From Pseudomonas entomophila (lineage in GTDB: Bacteria; Pseudomonadota; Gammaproteobacteria; Pseudomonadales; Pseudomonadaceae): 64,000 bases of DNA. The notes under the pieces are model-generated. The model did no database searches. It had not been told where the DNA came from and was given only the letters and a program-made list of their open reading frames with translations. Of this stretch, positions 46,202 to 54,331 are shown piece by piece (the first letter of the stretch is position 1; the number at the start of each line of letters is the position of its first letter). Position numbers and translations under genes: made by a program. Location of the stretch: positions 1,327,501-1,391,500 of the forward strand of contig NZ_CP070982.1 in the NCBI RefSeq assembly GCF_018417595.1, given 5' to 3'.

Positions 46202-47089
46202 ATGAATACTGCTTTGCCTTCGCTGGGGTTCGCCGGGATCGGCCTGATGGGCTTGCCGATGTGTCGGCGACTGCTGGCGGCGGGTTATCCGCTGACCGTG
46301 TGGAACCGCAGCCCGGACAAGTGCGCCGAGCTGGTCGCCGCAGGGGCCCGCCTGGCCGCGAGCCCCGAGGATCTGTGCGAAGGGACGGAGATGGTGCTGC
46401 TGTGCCTGGCCGACACGGCAGTGGTGCGTGAGGTGGTGTTCGGCGAGCGCGGCGTTGCCAGAGGAGGGCGCAAAGGCCAGTTGCTGGTGGACTTCTCCAG
46501 CCTGGAGCCGACCGCTACCCGTGAAATGGCCGCCGAACTGGCCGCGCTGTGCGCCATGGCCTGGCTCGATGCGCCGGTTTCGGGCGGTACCCCGGGTGCC
46601 GAGGCCGGCACCTTGGCGATCATGGTCGGTGGCGAATCTGCGGATCTTGAGCGGGCACGCCCGGTGCTCCTCAGCCTGGGGCAGCGGGTGACGCACATGG
46701 GTGGCGTTGGCGCGGGCCAGGTGACCAAGGCCTGCAACCAGATGATCGTGGCCTGCAATGCGCTGGTGATCGCCGAGGTGGTTGCCCTCGCCGAACAGTC
46801 AGGGGTGGACGCTACCTTGATCGCCGAGGCATTGGCCGGTGGTTTCGCCGACTCGAAACCCTTGCAGATCCTCGCCCCGCAAATGGCCGAGAGCCGTTTC
46901 GAGCCGGTCAAGTGGCATGTGCGCACCCTGCTCAAGGACCTCGACACCGCGGTGAAATTCTCCCGCGAGCAGGGCTCGGCGACACCGCTCAGTGGCCTCG
47001 CCGCGCAACTGATGCGCCTGCACGGTAGCCAGGGCCATCTGCAAAAAGATCCGGCGACCCTGGTATCGCTGTATCGCAGCAAGGGCTGA
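46202..47089 (+). CDS. Beta-hydroxyacid dehydrogenase (3-hydroxyisobutyrate/tartronate-semialdehyde type)
   Basis: 295 residues. NAD(P)-binding GFAGIGLMGLPMCRRLLAAGY with an NR pair (WNRSPDKC) suggesting NADP preference, substrate motif DAPVSGGTPGAEAGTLAIMVGG, catalytic Lys in GAGQVTKACNQ, and the C-terminal KDLDTAVKF. It reduces or oxidises a 3-hydroxy acid such as tartronate semialdehyde or 3-hydroxyisobutyrate; the specific substrate is not readable. ATG 46202. Its 3' end overlaps the convergent MHYT gene by 101 bp. Confidence 0.9.
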   Translation: MNTALPSLGFAGIGLMGLPMCRRLLAAGYPLTVWNRSPDKCAELVAAGARLAASPEDLCEGTEMVLLCLADTAVVREVVFGERGVARGGRKGQLLVDFSSLEPTATREMAAELAALCAMAWLDAPVSGGTPGAEAGTLAIMVGGESADLERARPVLLSLGQRVTHMGGVGAGQVTKACNQMIVACNALVIAEVVALAEQSGVDATLIAEALAGGFADSKPLQILAPQMAESRFEPVKWHVRTLLKDLDTAVKFSREQGSATPLSGLAAQLMRLHGSQGHLQKDPATLVSLYRSKG

Positions 47090-49253
47090 GCGTGTCGTGC
47101 TGGCGGTCGAGCCGTTCGAGCACTGGCCGCAGTTCGCTCGGTGGCAACGGGCGGCTGAGCAGGTAACCCTGCAGGCAGTCGCAGCCGTGGGCGGCGAGGA
47201 ACGCCTGTTGCTCGGGCGTCTCGACGCCCTCGGTGACCACCTTCAGGTGCAGGGTGTGGGCCATGATGATGATCGCCTGGACGATTTCCCGGTCCTTCTG
47301 GTTGCCGGGCACTTCCTGGATGAACGAGCGGTCGATCTTCAGCACGTCCAGCGGCAAGCGTTTCAGGTAGGCCAGTGACGAATAACCGGTACCGAAATCG
47401 TCGATCGACAGCGCCACGCCCTGGGCGCGGATGTGCTTGAGCAACTCGATGGTATGGTGGATGTCGCCCATCAGGGCGTTCTCGGTGACTTCCAGCTCCA
47501 GCTGCCGCGCAGCCAGGCCCGCCTGGAACAGCGCCATTTCCACTTCGCTGGCCAGTTCCTCGCGGCCCAGGGTGAGCGCCGAGCAGTTGACCGTGACCTT
47601 GAGGTGGCCATAGCCATGTCGGTTGAGCTGGGCCAGGTCCTCGCAGGCACGGCGCAGCACCCACAGGTCGAGTTCGGCGATCAGGCCGTTGGCTTCGGCG
47701 ATGGGGATGAAGCGGTCGGGGCTGAGCAGGCCATGTTGCGGGTGCTGCCAGCGCACCAGGGCTTCCAGCTTGCTCACTTTCCGGCTGTGCAGGTCGAAGA
47801 TCGGCTGGTAGTACACGCATAACCCCCGTTCCTCGAACAGGGCCAGGCGCAGTTCCTCTTCCAGTTGCAGCTCCAGGGTGGCGCGGGTCTTCAGGCCGCT
47901 GCTGAAGAAATGCAGGCTGTTGCGCCCGCAGCCCTTGGACTGGTAAAGGGCGAGGTCGGCGTTTTTCAGCAGTTCCTCGGTGCTGTGGCCGTCGTCGGGG
48001 AAGATGCTGATACCGATACTGGTGGTCATCACCATACGCCGCCCGGCCAGGTCGACCGGTTCCTTCATCCGCTGCATGATGCGCTGCGCCAGGTGGCGCG
48101 CCTCGTCGCGGCTGTTCAGGCTGGTGACGATGCAGAATTCGTCGCCACCGAAGCGCGATACCAGGTCGTTGCCACGGGTCGCGGCCTTGATATGCCCGGC
48201 GATGACCTTGAGCAGTTCGTCACCGGCGACATGGCCGAGGCTGTCGTTGATGCGCTTGAAGTGGTCGATGTCAAGGAACATCACCGCCAGCATGCCATCG
48301 TTGGCGGTCTGCTCGGCCAGGCGCTCGGCGAACACCTGGTTGAAGCCTCGGCGGTTGACCAGGCCGGTCAGGGCGTCGTAATGAGCGGCCTGCTGCAGGG
48401 ATACCCGGGCCTGGTCGAGCTGGCTGAGCAGCAGGTTGACCCGGCGCAGGTCGTGTTCCTTGCTTTGCAGCTTCTTGTCGGCCAGCGCGGCGCTGATGCT
48501 GCTGCCGCTGATCAGCAGGGTAATGAAGGCGATGGTCAGCGCCAACTGCAGGCTGTTGTCGGCAGAGGGCAGGCTCAGGGCGGCACCACCGGGAATCACC
48601 AGGGTCATCGCGGCCATGCCGGTGAAATGGGCGAGCACGATGCCCGCAGCCATCAGCAGGCTGGCACCATGCTTCATCAACAGGTGCAGGGTGCCGCTGC
48701 CTTGGCGGAAGTACCGCGCCATCAACAGTGCCAACAGGCTGGTGGCCATGGCGATGCCGATGGACGCCAGCAGCAGCCCGGTCTGGTAGTACTGCTGGGC
48801 GCTGGTCTGCAACGCGGCCATGCCGACGTAGTGCATGGTGCTGATGCCCAGGCCGATGAACAGTGTGGCTTGCAGGTAATGGCCCAAGCGCATCTCGCCG
48901 CGGTCGAGGCTGTTCATCGCCAGCCAGGCGGCAATCAATGCAATCAATAGGGACAAGGCGGTCAGCGGGGCGTCGAAGTGGAGTTCCAACGGGGCCTGGA
49001 AAGCCAGCAGGCTGATGAAGTGCATGGCCCAGATGCCACCGGCCAGGCAGCAGGCGCCCAGTACCCGCCATTGGCGGCGCGCCGTGGGGTCCTCGCAGTG
49101 GCTCTGGCGCTCGGCCATGCCCAGGGTGGCGAAGCAGGCAGCACTGGCCACGGTGAAGGCGAGCATCACCAGGAAGGGGTTGTGTCGGCAGTCGAGGATG
49201 ATTTGTCCGGTCGCCGGTAGCTCGGCGAACAATCGCAGTCCCAGCCACTCCAT
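46989..49253 (-). CDS. MHYT-GGDEF-EAL c-di-GMP signalling protein
   Basis: 754 residues from ATG 49253 (GAGG 7 nt upstream). Seven-helix MHYT sensor (AMHFISLLAF, TMHYVGMAAL, LAHFTGMAAM) for a diatomic gas or redox cue through a proposed copper site. GGDEF with intact FGGDEF and I-site RGND; EAL with LEALVRW, NCSALTLG, EVTENALM, DDFGTGYSS, LKIDRSF, TEGVET and QGYLLSRP, so both synthase and phosphodiesterase look competent. The last ~35 residues (DTLSPCCDTAIPGSPD...) come from antisense of the neighbouring dehydrogenase and look like a tail gained by stop-codon loss. Confidence 0.93.
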   Translation of the reverse strand: MEWLGLRLFAELPATGQIILDCRHNPFLVMLAFTVASAACFATLGMAERQSHCEDPTARRQWRVLGACCLAGGIWAMHFISLLAFQAPLELHFDAPLTALSLLIALIAAWLAMNSLDRGEMRLGHYLQATLFIGLGISTMHYVGMAALQTSAQQYYQTGLLLASIGIAMATSLLALLMARYFRQGSGTLHLLMKHGASLLMAAGIVLAHFTGMAAMTLVIPGGAALSLPSADNSLQLALTIAFITLLISGSSISAALADKKLQSKEHDLRRVNLLLSQLDQARVSLQQAAHYDALTGLVNRRGFNQVFAERLAEQTANDGMLAVMFLDIDHFKRINDSLGHVAGDELLKVIAGHIKAATRGNDLVSRFGGDEFCIVTSLNSRDEARHLAQRIMQRMKEPVDLAGRRMVMTTSIGISIFPDDGHSTEELLKNADLALYQSKGCGRNSLHFFSSGLKTRATLELQLEEELRLALFEERGLCVYYQPIFDLHSRKVSKLEALVRWQHPQHGLLSPDRFIPIAEANGLIAELDLWVLRRACEDLAQLNRHGYGHLKVTVNCSALTLGREELASEVEMALFQAGLAARQLELEVTENALMGDIHHTIELLKHIRAQGVALSIDDFGTGYSSLAYLKRLPLDVLKIDRSFIQEVPGNQKDREIVQAIIIMAHTLHLKVVTEGVETPEQQAFLAAHGCDCLQGYLLSRPLPPSELRPVLERLDRQHDTLSPCCDTAIPGSPDLFADGPGYRAGASVARRGH

Positions 49254-49427
49254 TGCAGGCCTCTTCGTCGAGTGAGCCCTTGTCCCCACTGAGCGCGGAT
49301 GGAGACTGTTCCTGGAGGAGTATAGGAAGGGGTGCTTAAGCCTTCCTGATTAATGGCACTTTGATCTCTATCGTTTGGATATGAGGCTAATAGCGCAGAG
49401 GTCTAAACGAGTGTTTTTTGTGGGTGG

Positions 49428-49481
49428 TTCGCTGGCAAGCCGGCTCCTACGGGTATCTGTAGGAGCCGGCTTGCTGGCGAA
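49428..49481. repeat. Inverted REP pair
   Basis: Two 23-bp arms (core AAGCCGGCTCCTAC / GTAGGAGCCGGCTT) face each other over an 8-bp loop, with only two mismatches, just downstream of the rapA stop. Confidence 0.85.
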
Positions 49482-49488
49482 CGGGGTA

Positions 49489-52335
49489 TCAGCCTGCCAC
49501 CAGCACCCGAATGGCCTCCAGGCGCAGCGCCGCTTTTTCCAGCGCTGCCATGCCATCTTCACGCTGCTTGCGCAGGGCGTCGATCTCAGTGTCGCGCACG
49601 GTAGGGTTGACCGCCTTGAGCGCGGTCAGGCGCGCCAGCTCTTCGTCCGCCTCGGCCACCAGGCGTTGCTGGGCCTGGGCGACACGCTCCTCATGAGCCG
49701 GCAGGACCTTGGCCTCGCCTGCGGCGATGCGCTTGGCCAGCACGTCGCGCTGGGCCTGGACGAACTTGTTGGAACTGGCCCGTGGCACGCTCTCGAGCTG
49801 GTCGTTGAGCGTTTCGAAGGCAACGCGCGCCGCCAGATCGTTGCCGTTGGCGTCGAGCAGGCAACGCAGCGCCGCCGGTGGCAGGTAGCGGCCCAGTTGC
49901 AGGCTGCGTGGCGCCACCACCTCGCTGACATACAGCAGCTCGAGCAGCACGGTGCCGGGCTTGAGCGCCTTGTTCTTGATCAGCGCGACTGCGGTGTTGC
50001 CCATCGAGCCGGACAGCACCAGGTCCATGCCGCCCTGGACCATAGGGTGCTCCCAGGTGAGGAATTGCATGTCTTCACGCGACAGGGCCTGGCCACGGTC
50101 GTAGGTGATGGTCACGCCTTCATCGTCACCCAGCGGGAAGCTGGCATCGAGCATCTTCTCGCTGGGCTTGAGCACCAGGGCATTCTCTGAGTGGTCCTCG
50201 CTGTCGATGCCGAAGGCGTCGAACAGGGTTTCCATGTAGATCGGCAAGGCGAACTGGTCGTCCTGCTCGAGGATCGCCTCGACCAGTGCCTGGCCTTCGC
50301 CGGCGCCACCGGAGTTGAGTTCCAGCAGGCGGTCGCGGCCGCTGTGCAGTTCGGCTTCGAGCTTTTCACGTTCTGCGCGGGCTTCAGCCACCAGCTTGCC
50401 CCAGGCTTTCTCGTCACCTTCGGCGAGCAGCGGCAGCAGGCGCGGGCCGAACTGATGCTGCAGGGCGTTGCCGGTCGGGCAGGTGTTGAGGAAGGCATTG
50501 AGGCCTTCGTGGTACCACTGGAACAGGCGCTCCTGCGGGCTGTCCTGCAGGTACGGGATGTGCAGCTGGATCGTATGTTTCTGGCCGATCCGGTCGAGGC
50601 GGCCGATACGCTGCTCGAGCAGGTCCGGGTGGGCCGGCAGGTCGAACATCACCAGGTGATGGGCGAACTGGAAGTTGCGGCCTTCACTGCCGATCTCGGA
50701 GCAGATCAGCACCTGGGCGCCGAACTCTTCGTCGGCGAAGTAGGCGGCGGCACGGTCGCGCTCGAGGATGCTCATGCCTTCATGGAACACCGTGGCTGGA
50801 ATACCGGAGCGCACGCGCAGGGCATCTTCCAGGTCCATGGCGGTCTCGGCGTGGGCGCAGATCACCAGCACCTTGGTGCGCTTGAGCATCTTCAGGGTGT
50901 CGATCAGCCAGTCGACCCGAGGGTCGAAGCGCCACCAGCGGTCGTCGTCTGCCACGTCGCCCTGGGCCTGGAAGGCCACTTCCGGGTAAAGCTCGGCGCG
51001 TTCGCCCGACGGCAGTTCGGCGTATTGTTCGGGGTTGGCCAGCGGGTAGGGGTGCAGCTGGCGCTCGGGGAAGCCCTGGATCGCCGCGCGGGTGTTGCGG
51101 AACAGCACGCGGCCGGTGCCGTGGCGGTCGAGCAGCTCGCGGATCAGGCGTGCGCTGGCCTGGCTGTCGCCATCGCTGACCGCGGCCAGCAGCGCTTCGC
51201 CTTCGGCCCCGAGGAAGCCTTGGATAGTCGCGTGGGCCTTGGCCGACAGGCGGCCTTCGTCGAGCAGTTCCTGCACCGCCTCGGCTACCGGGCGATAGTT
51301 TTCGCTCTCGGCGCGGAACGCGGCCAGGTCATGGAAACGGTTGGGGTCGAGCAGGCGCAGGCGGGCGAAGTGGCTGTCCTGGCCGAGCTGTTCAGGCGTC
51401 GCGGTGAGCAGCAGCACGCCCGGGATGACCTGGGCCAGTTGCTCGACCAGTGCATACTCGGGGCTGGCCTGTTCCTCGTGCCAGACCAGGTGGTGGGCCT
51501 CGTCGACCACCATCAGGTCCCAGCCGGCGGCGAACAGTGCGTCCTGGGCCTTCTCGTCGTCGACCAGCCATTCCAGGGCCACCAGCGCCAGCTGGGCATC
51601 CTCGAACGGGTTGCTGGCGTCGCTTTCGATGAAGCGCTCGGCGTCGAACAGCGCCACCTGCAGGTTGAAGCGTCGGCGCATCTCCACCAGCCACTGGTGC
51701 TGGAGGTTCTCGGGCACCAGGATCAGTACGCGACTGGCGCGGCCGGACAACAGCTGGCGATGAATGACCAGGCCCGCTTCGATGGTCTTGCCCAGGCCCA
51801 CTTCGTCGGCCAGCAACACGCGCGGGGCGATGCGGTCGGCCACTTCACGGGCGATGTGCAACTGGTGGGCGATAGGTTGCGCACGCACGCCGCCCAGGCC
51901 CCACAGCGACGACAGCATCTGCTTGCTGTTGTGTTGCAGGGTGTTGTAGCGCAGGGAGAACCACGACAGCGGGTCGATCTGACCGGCGAACAAACGGTCG
52001 CTGGCCAGGCGGAACTGGATGAAGTTCGACAACTGCGTCTCAGGCAGCGTGTGTGGCTGGTTCTGCCCGTCAATGCCGTGGTAGACCAACAGGCCATCGA
52101 CGTCCTCGACCTCGCGCACCGTCAGCTTCCAGCCTTCGAAGTGGGTGATCTGGTCGCCAGGCGAGAAGCGCACGCGGGTCAGCGGCGCATTGCGTAGCGA
52201 GTACTGGCGGGTGTCGCCCGTGGCCGGGTAGAGCACGGTCAGAAGGCGGCCATCCTGCGCCAGGATGGTCCCAAGACCGAGCTCGGCTTCGCTGTCGCTG
52301 ATCCAGCGTTGCCCCGGTTGATACTGCTGCGCCAT
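49489..52335 (-). CDS. rapA: RNA polymerase-associated protein RapA (HepA)
   Basis: 948 residues, SWI/SNF-type ATPase. N-terminal Tudor-like region ([17 protein letters not shown]... [14 protein letters not shown]), Walker [22 protein letters not shown] box VVDEAHHL, and helicase C motif ([35 protein letters not shown]; read 20 or fewer at a time). It recycles RNA polymerase stuck after transcription. Start [11 protein letters not shown] at 52335 is the normal N-terminus. Confidence 0.96.
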   Translation of the reverse strand: MAQQYQPGQRWISDSEAELGLGTILAQDGRLLTVLYPATGDTRQYSLRNAPLTRVRFSPGDQITHFEGWKLTVREVEDVDGLLVYHGIDGQNQPHTLPETQLSNFIQFRLASDRLFAGQIDPLSWFSLRYNTLQHNSKQMLSSLWGLGGVRAQPIAHQLHIAREVADRIAPRVLLADEVGLGKTIEAGLVIHRQLLSGRASRVLILVPENLQHQWLVEMRRRFNLQVALFDAERFIESDASNPFEDAQLALVALEWLVDDEKAQDALFAAGWDLMVVDEAHHLVWHEEQASPEYALVEQLAQVIPGVLLLTATPEQLGQDSHFARLRLLDPNRFHDLAAFRAESENYRPVAEAVQELLDEGRLSAKAHATIQGFLGAEGEALLAAVSDGDSQASARLIRELLDRHGTGRVLFRNTRAAIQGFPERQLHPYPLANPEQYAELPSGERAELYPEVAFQAQGDVADDDRWWRFDPRVDWLIDTLKMLKRTKVLVICAHAETAMDLEDALRVRSGIPATVFHEGMSILERDRAAAYFADEEFGAQVLICSEIGSEGRNFQFAHHLVMFDLPAHPDLLEQRIGRLDRIGQKHTIQLHIPYLQDSPQERLFQWYHEGLNAFLNTCPTGNALQHQFGPRLLPLLAEGDEKAWGKLVAEARAEREKLEAELHSGRDRLLELNSGGAGEGQALVEAILEQDDQFALPIYMETLFDAFGIDSEDHSENALVLKPSEKMLDASFPLGDDEGVTITYDRGQALSREDMQFLTWEHPMVQGGMDLVLSGSMGNTAVALIKNKALKPGTVLLELLYVSEVVAPRSLQLGRYLPPAALRCLLDANGNDLAARVAFETLNDQLESVPRASSNKFVQAQRDVLAKRIAAGEAKVLPAHEERVAQAQQRLVAEADEELARLTALKAVNPTVRDTEIDALRKQREDGMAALEKAALRLEAIRVLVAG

Positions 52336-52462
52336 ACTGCCAAAACTCCCGCGATGAAAAAGCCGGCTATGTTAACGGATCGGCTTCGCCAGACCAATGA
52401 ATGTGAAGAGTCTAGCGCTTTCATCGACGAATACCGTCCCGTCACGAGGGCCACGCACAAAC

Positions 52463-53158
52463 ATGGTTGCCAAGCACCGCTGGTTGAACGTCACCTTGGG
52501 CCTGGGCAGCCTTGCGCTGCTGGCCGCCTGTGAACAGAAAAGTTTCGAAGTGCTGCCGCCGATCCCGGTCGAGCAACTCGAAGTGCTGGGCGTGCAGACG
52601 CCGATCAAGAGCGTGCACTTCCACGACCGTGAGGGCGAGGGCCTGCTGGTGCTGAGCCGGGTCGACGGCCAGGCCACCGACCCCGACACCGAGGAAGAAG
52701 TCGACAAGGTGGTGCTCAAGGCCACTCTTTATGGCCGCAACGCTTCGTCCGATGCCTTCAAGCCGCGTTGGCAGATCGAGCAGGAAACCACCTGTGCCGG
52801 CCTGGATCTGGATGTCGACTTCTACAACGACGTCAGTGACGTCACCGACCTGAACAAGGACGGCGTGGCCGAAGTGACCGTGGCCAGCCATTCCTTCTGC
52901 GGTGGCGGCATCGACCCCCACGACATCGCCATCGAGATGCGTGAAGGCCAGGCGGCCTACACGATCACGGGGCAATCGCTGATCAGCCCTCCCGGTGAAG
53001 ACGCGTTCGGCGGCGAGCGCGAGGACAGCGCCTCGCTGAAGAGCGCCCCGCAGGTCTTGCGCGAGCACATGGACGCGGTCTGGCAGCAGGTCTACAAGCG
53101 GCCCTGGAGCGAAACCACCGCGCCAGCCGACGACGACCCGGAAGACGATACCGAGTAA
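52463..53158 (+). CDS. Hypothetical lipoprotein with a Ca-loop-like DLNKDG repeat
   Basis: 231 residues. Lipobox LAAC (about 19-22). The middle carries DVTDLNKDGVAEVTVASHSFCGGGIDPH, in which D-N-D-G spacing resembles FG-GAP/VCBS calcium loops; two Cys (TTCAG, SFCGG). The C-terminal tail is acidic (ADDDPEDDTE). Similar Pseudomonas proteins carry a surface-polysaccharide family name in databases as I recall; not verifiable here. ATG 52463 has no strong ribosome site. Divergent from rapA. Confidence 0.8.
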   Translation: MVAKHRWLNVTLGLGSLALLAACEQKSFEVLPPIPVEQLEVLGVQTPIKSVHFHDREGEGLLVLSRVDGQATDPDTEEEVDKVVLKATLYGRNASSDAFKPRWQIEQETTCAGLDLDVDFYNDVSDVTDLNKDGVAEVTVASHSFCGGGIDPHDIAIEMREGQAAYTITGQSLISPPGEDAFGGEREDSASLKSAPQVLREHMDAVWQQVYKRPWSETTAPADDDPEDDTE

Positions 53159-53180
53159 GCGCTGGCTATACTTGCGCAGG

Positions 53181-53202
53181 TGCGGCGCTGTGACGCGCCG
53201 CA
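53181..53202 (+). terminator. GC-rich hairpin downstream of the 52463 gene
   Basis: TGCGGCGC/GCGCCGCA, 8-bp perfect stem with 6-nt loop, no T-run. Confidence 0.5.
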
Positions 53203-53270
53203 CAGCCTGGCCCGCGCGCATTCAAGGCGGCTGAGCACCGGCCGACACAGTGGCCATAGGAGACCCTGCC

Positions 53271-53597
53271 ATGCTGCCACCGATCATCCCGCTCAGCGCC
53301 GCGCCCGTCACGTCGCAACTCGACCCGGTAAAACCGACGCCGGACATCCCGCCGGTGGTGCCCGCGCAGCCGTCCTCCAGCGACGGTACCGTCGACCTCA
53401 AGCAGCACCGCGACCCCGAAGAGCAGGCGCTGTTGCTGCGCGAGGAGCAGCGCCGCCAGCAGCAACGGCGCAAGAGCGGCGAGGCGGAGCGCTTCGACGC
53501 CGTGCCGGGCGACGAACTCAACGCCGACAACACCGTGCCGGTGGCCCCCATGGGCGAACGTACGCGCCAAGGGTTGCTGGTGGACATCGAGGTCTGA
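53271..53597 (+). CDS. Small Pro/Gln/Arg-rich hypothetical protein
   Basis: 108 residues from ATG 53271, with AGGAG 10 nt upstream; a GTG in-frame 21 bp earlier is less likely. Pro-rich N-terminal half (LDPVKPTPDIPPVVPAQP), a charged helix (EEQALLLREEQRRQQQRRK), and a short C-terminal NTVPVAPMGERTRQGLLVDIEV. No domain recognised; low-complexity composition is typical of small Pseudomonas regulatory or structural proteins, which is only a guess. Confidence 0.7.
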   Translation: MLPPIIPLSAAPVTSQLDPVKPTPDIPPVVPAQPSSSDGTVDLKQHRDPEEQALLLREEQRRQQQRRKSGEAERFDAVPGDELNADNTVPVAPMGERTRQGLLVDIEV

Positions 53598-53663
53598 CCC
53601 CGCTCTAGCCAGCAGCGCCATCTACCTTCATCATTGAGGCCTCTGCTGTCCGTCGAGCCCGCC

Positions 53664-53825
53664 ATGAGCCAAGACAACCTGATCGACTTCGGCGCCGAAC
53701 GCGCCAAACGCATCCACGACCTCAACGACAAGCGCTTGAACGACATGCGTCAGGCCTTCGAACAGGCCATGCCGCTGGCTGCAAAGAAGAAGAAAAAGCC
53801 CAAGGGCACGCCCAAGAAGCGCTGA
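53664..53825 (+). CDS. Very small basic-tailed hypothetical protein
   Basis: 53 residues from ATG 53664 (MSQDNLIDFGAERAKRIHDL) ending in a Lys-rich tail (AAKKKKKPKGTPKKR). An in-frame extension to 53634 exists but the ATG is more protein-like. Pattern (helical N-terminus, polyLys C-terminus) suggests nucleic acid contact, as inference only. Confidence 0.62.
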   Translation: MSQDNLIDFGAERAKRIHDLNDKRLNDMRQAFEQAMPLAAKKKKKPKGTPKKR

Positions 53826-53828
53826 AAC

Positions 53829-53921
53829 TTGATGCAGGTCAACCCTGCACCCGCCTCCCGTGCCCGGCCCCGGGCACCATTGACCCCGGTCAATTTCCCC
53901 CCTCCCGCCATTGGTTACCTT
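53829..53921 (+). promoter_or_regulatory. Two Anr/FNR-type boxes and a -10 upstream of the ccoM-like gene
   Basis: TTGATGCAGGTCAA (53829-53842) and TTGACCCCGGTCAA (53880-53893) both fit the TTGAY-N4-RTCAA pattern of the oxygen-sensing regulator Anr/FNR. A -10-like TACCTT at 53916-53921 would put the start of transcription near 53928, with the second box centred at -41.5, the classic class II activator position. Confidence 0.75.
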
Positions 53922-53960
53922 GCACCCATCGGATGACGGCACACCAAGGGAGGGGCCGAC

Positions 53961-54077
53961 ATGTTCTTCGACAACGTGGTTATCGCGGGTGTGGTAACGG
54001 TCGGGCTGATGTTGGCGTTCTTCGCCGGTCTGGGAATTTTCATCTGGAAGGATTCGAACAAGCGCAAGCAGCGCTGA
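53961..54077 (+). CDS. ccoM: 38-residue single-helix membrane protein, CcoM-like cbb3 oxidase subunit
   Basis: 38 residues: MFFDNVVIAG, a long helix (VVTVGLMLAFFAGLGIFIW) and a basic tail (KDSNKRKQR). AAGGGAGGGG gives a strong ribosome site. The sequence resembles, from memory, CcoM, the small subunit that stabilises cbb3 cytochrome oxidase in P. stutzeri; the symbol is a best guess. The upstream pair of Anr boxes fits, as cbb3 oxidases are induced at low oxygen. The ccoNOQP genes are not in this window. Too short for default gene finding. Confidence 0.62.
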   Translation: MFFDNVVIAGVVTVGLMLAFFAGLGIFIWKDSNKRKQR

Positions 54078-54110
54078 TCCTTCCCGATTCACGAGCACGC
54101 AAGGCATTTA

Positions 54111-54136
54111 GGGCGACTTCGGTCGCCCATTTTTTT
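54111..54136 (+). terminator. Terminator of the ccoM-like gene
   Basis: GGCGAC-TTCG-GTCGCC stem followed by seven T, ending the short transcript. Confidence 0.93.
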
Positions 54137-54160
54137 GCCTGCAATTTTGTGCGTCTTGGG

Positions 54161-54206
54161 GTGGGAGCGGATTCATCCGCGATGCGCCGCCCCGCAGCGC
54201 TCGATT
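54161..54206. repeat. REP-like element, third copy of the 15632/24452 arm type
   Basis: Contains GGAGCGGATTCATCCGCGAT, then GCGCCGCCCCGCAGCGCTCGA, a shortened version of the arms at 15773 and 24656. Single arm, in the 254-bp gap before the efflux genes. Confidence 0.8.
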
Positions 54207-54331
54207 TTGCAGGCGCAGCAAAGCTCTCTGTCAAACAAGATGATTAGCTAGCTAATTAATGCTTTCCACTTTATCCTCTCTCCCGTTGTCTATCGTTCTC
54301 TCTACACCCAATCCCCCGCAAGGTCCGATTC

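Noticed and set aside
50191..52197. 668-codon plus-strand open frame over rapA
   Set aside because: Antisense of a confidently identified gene; no motif.
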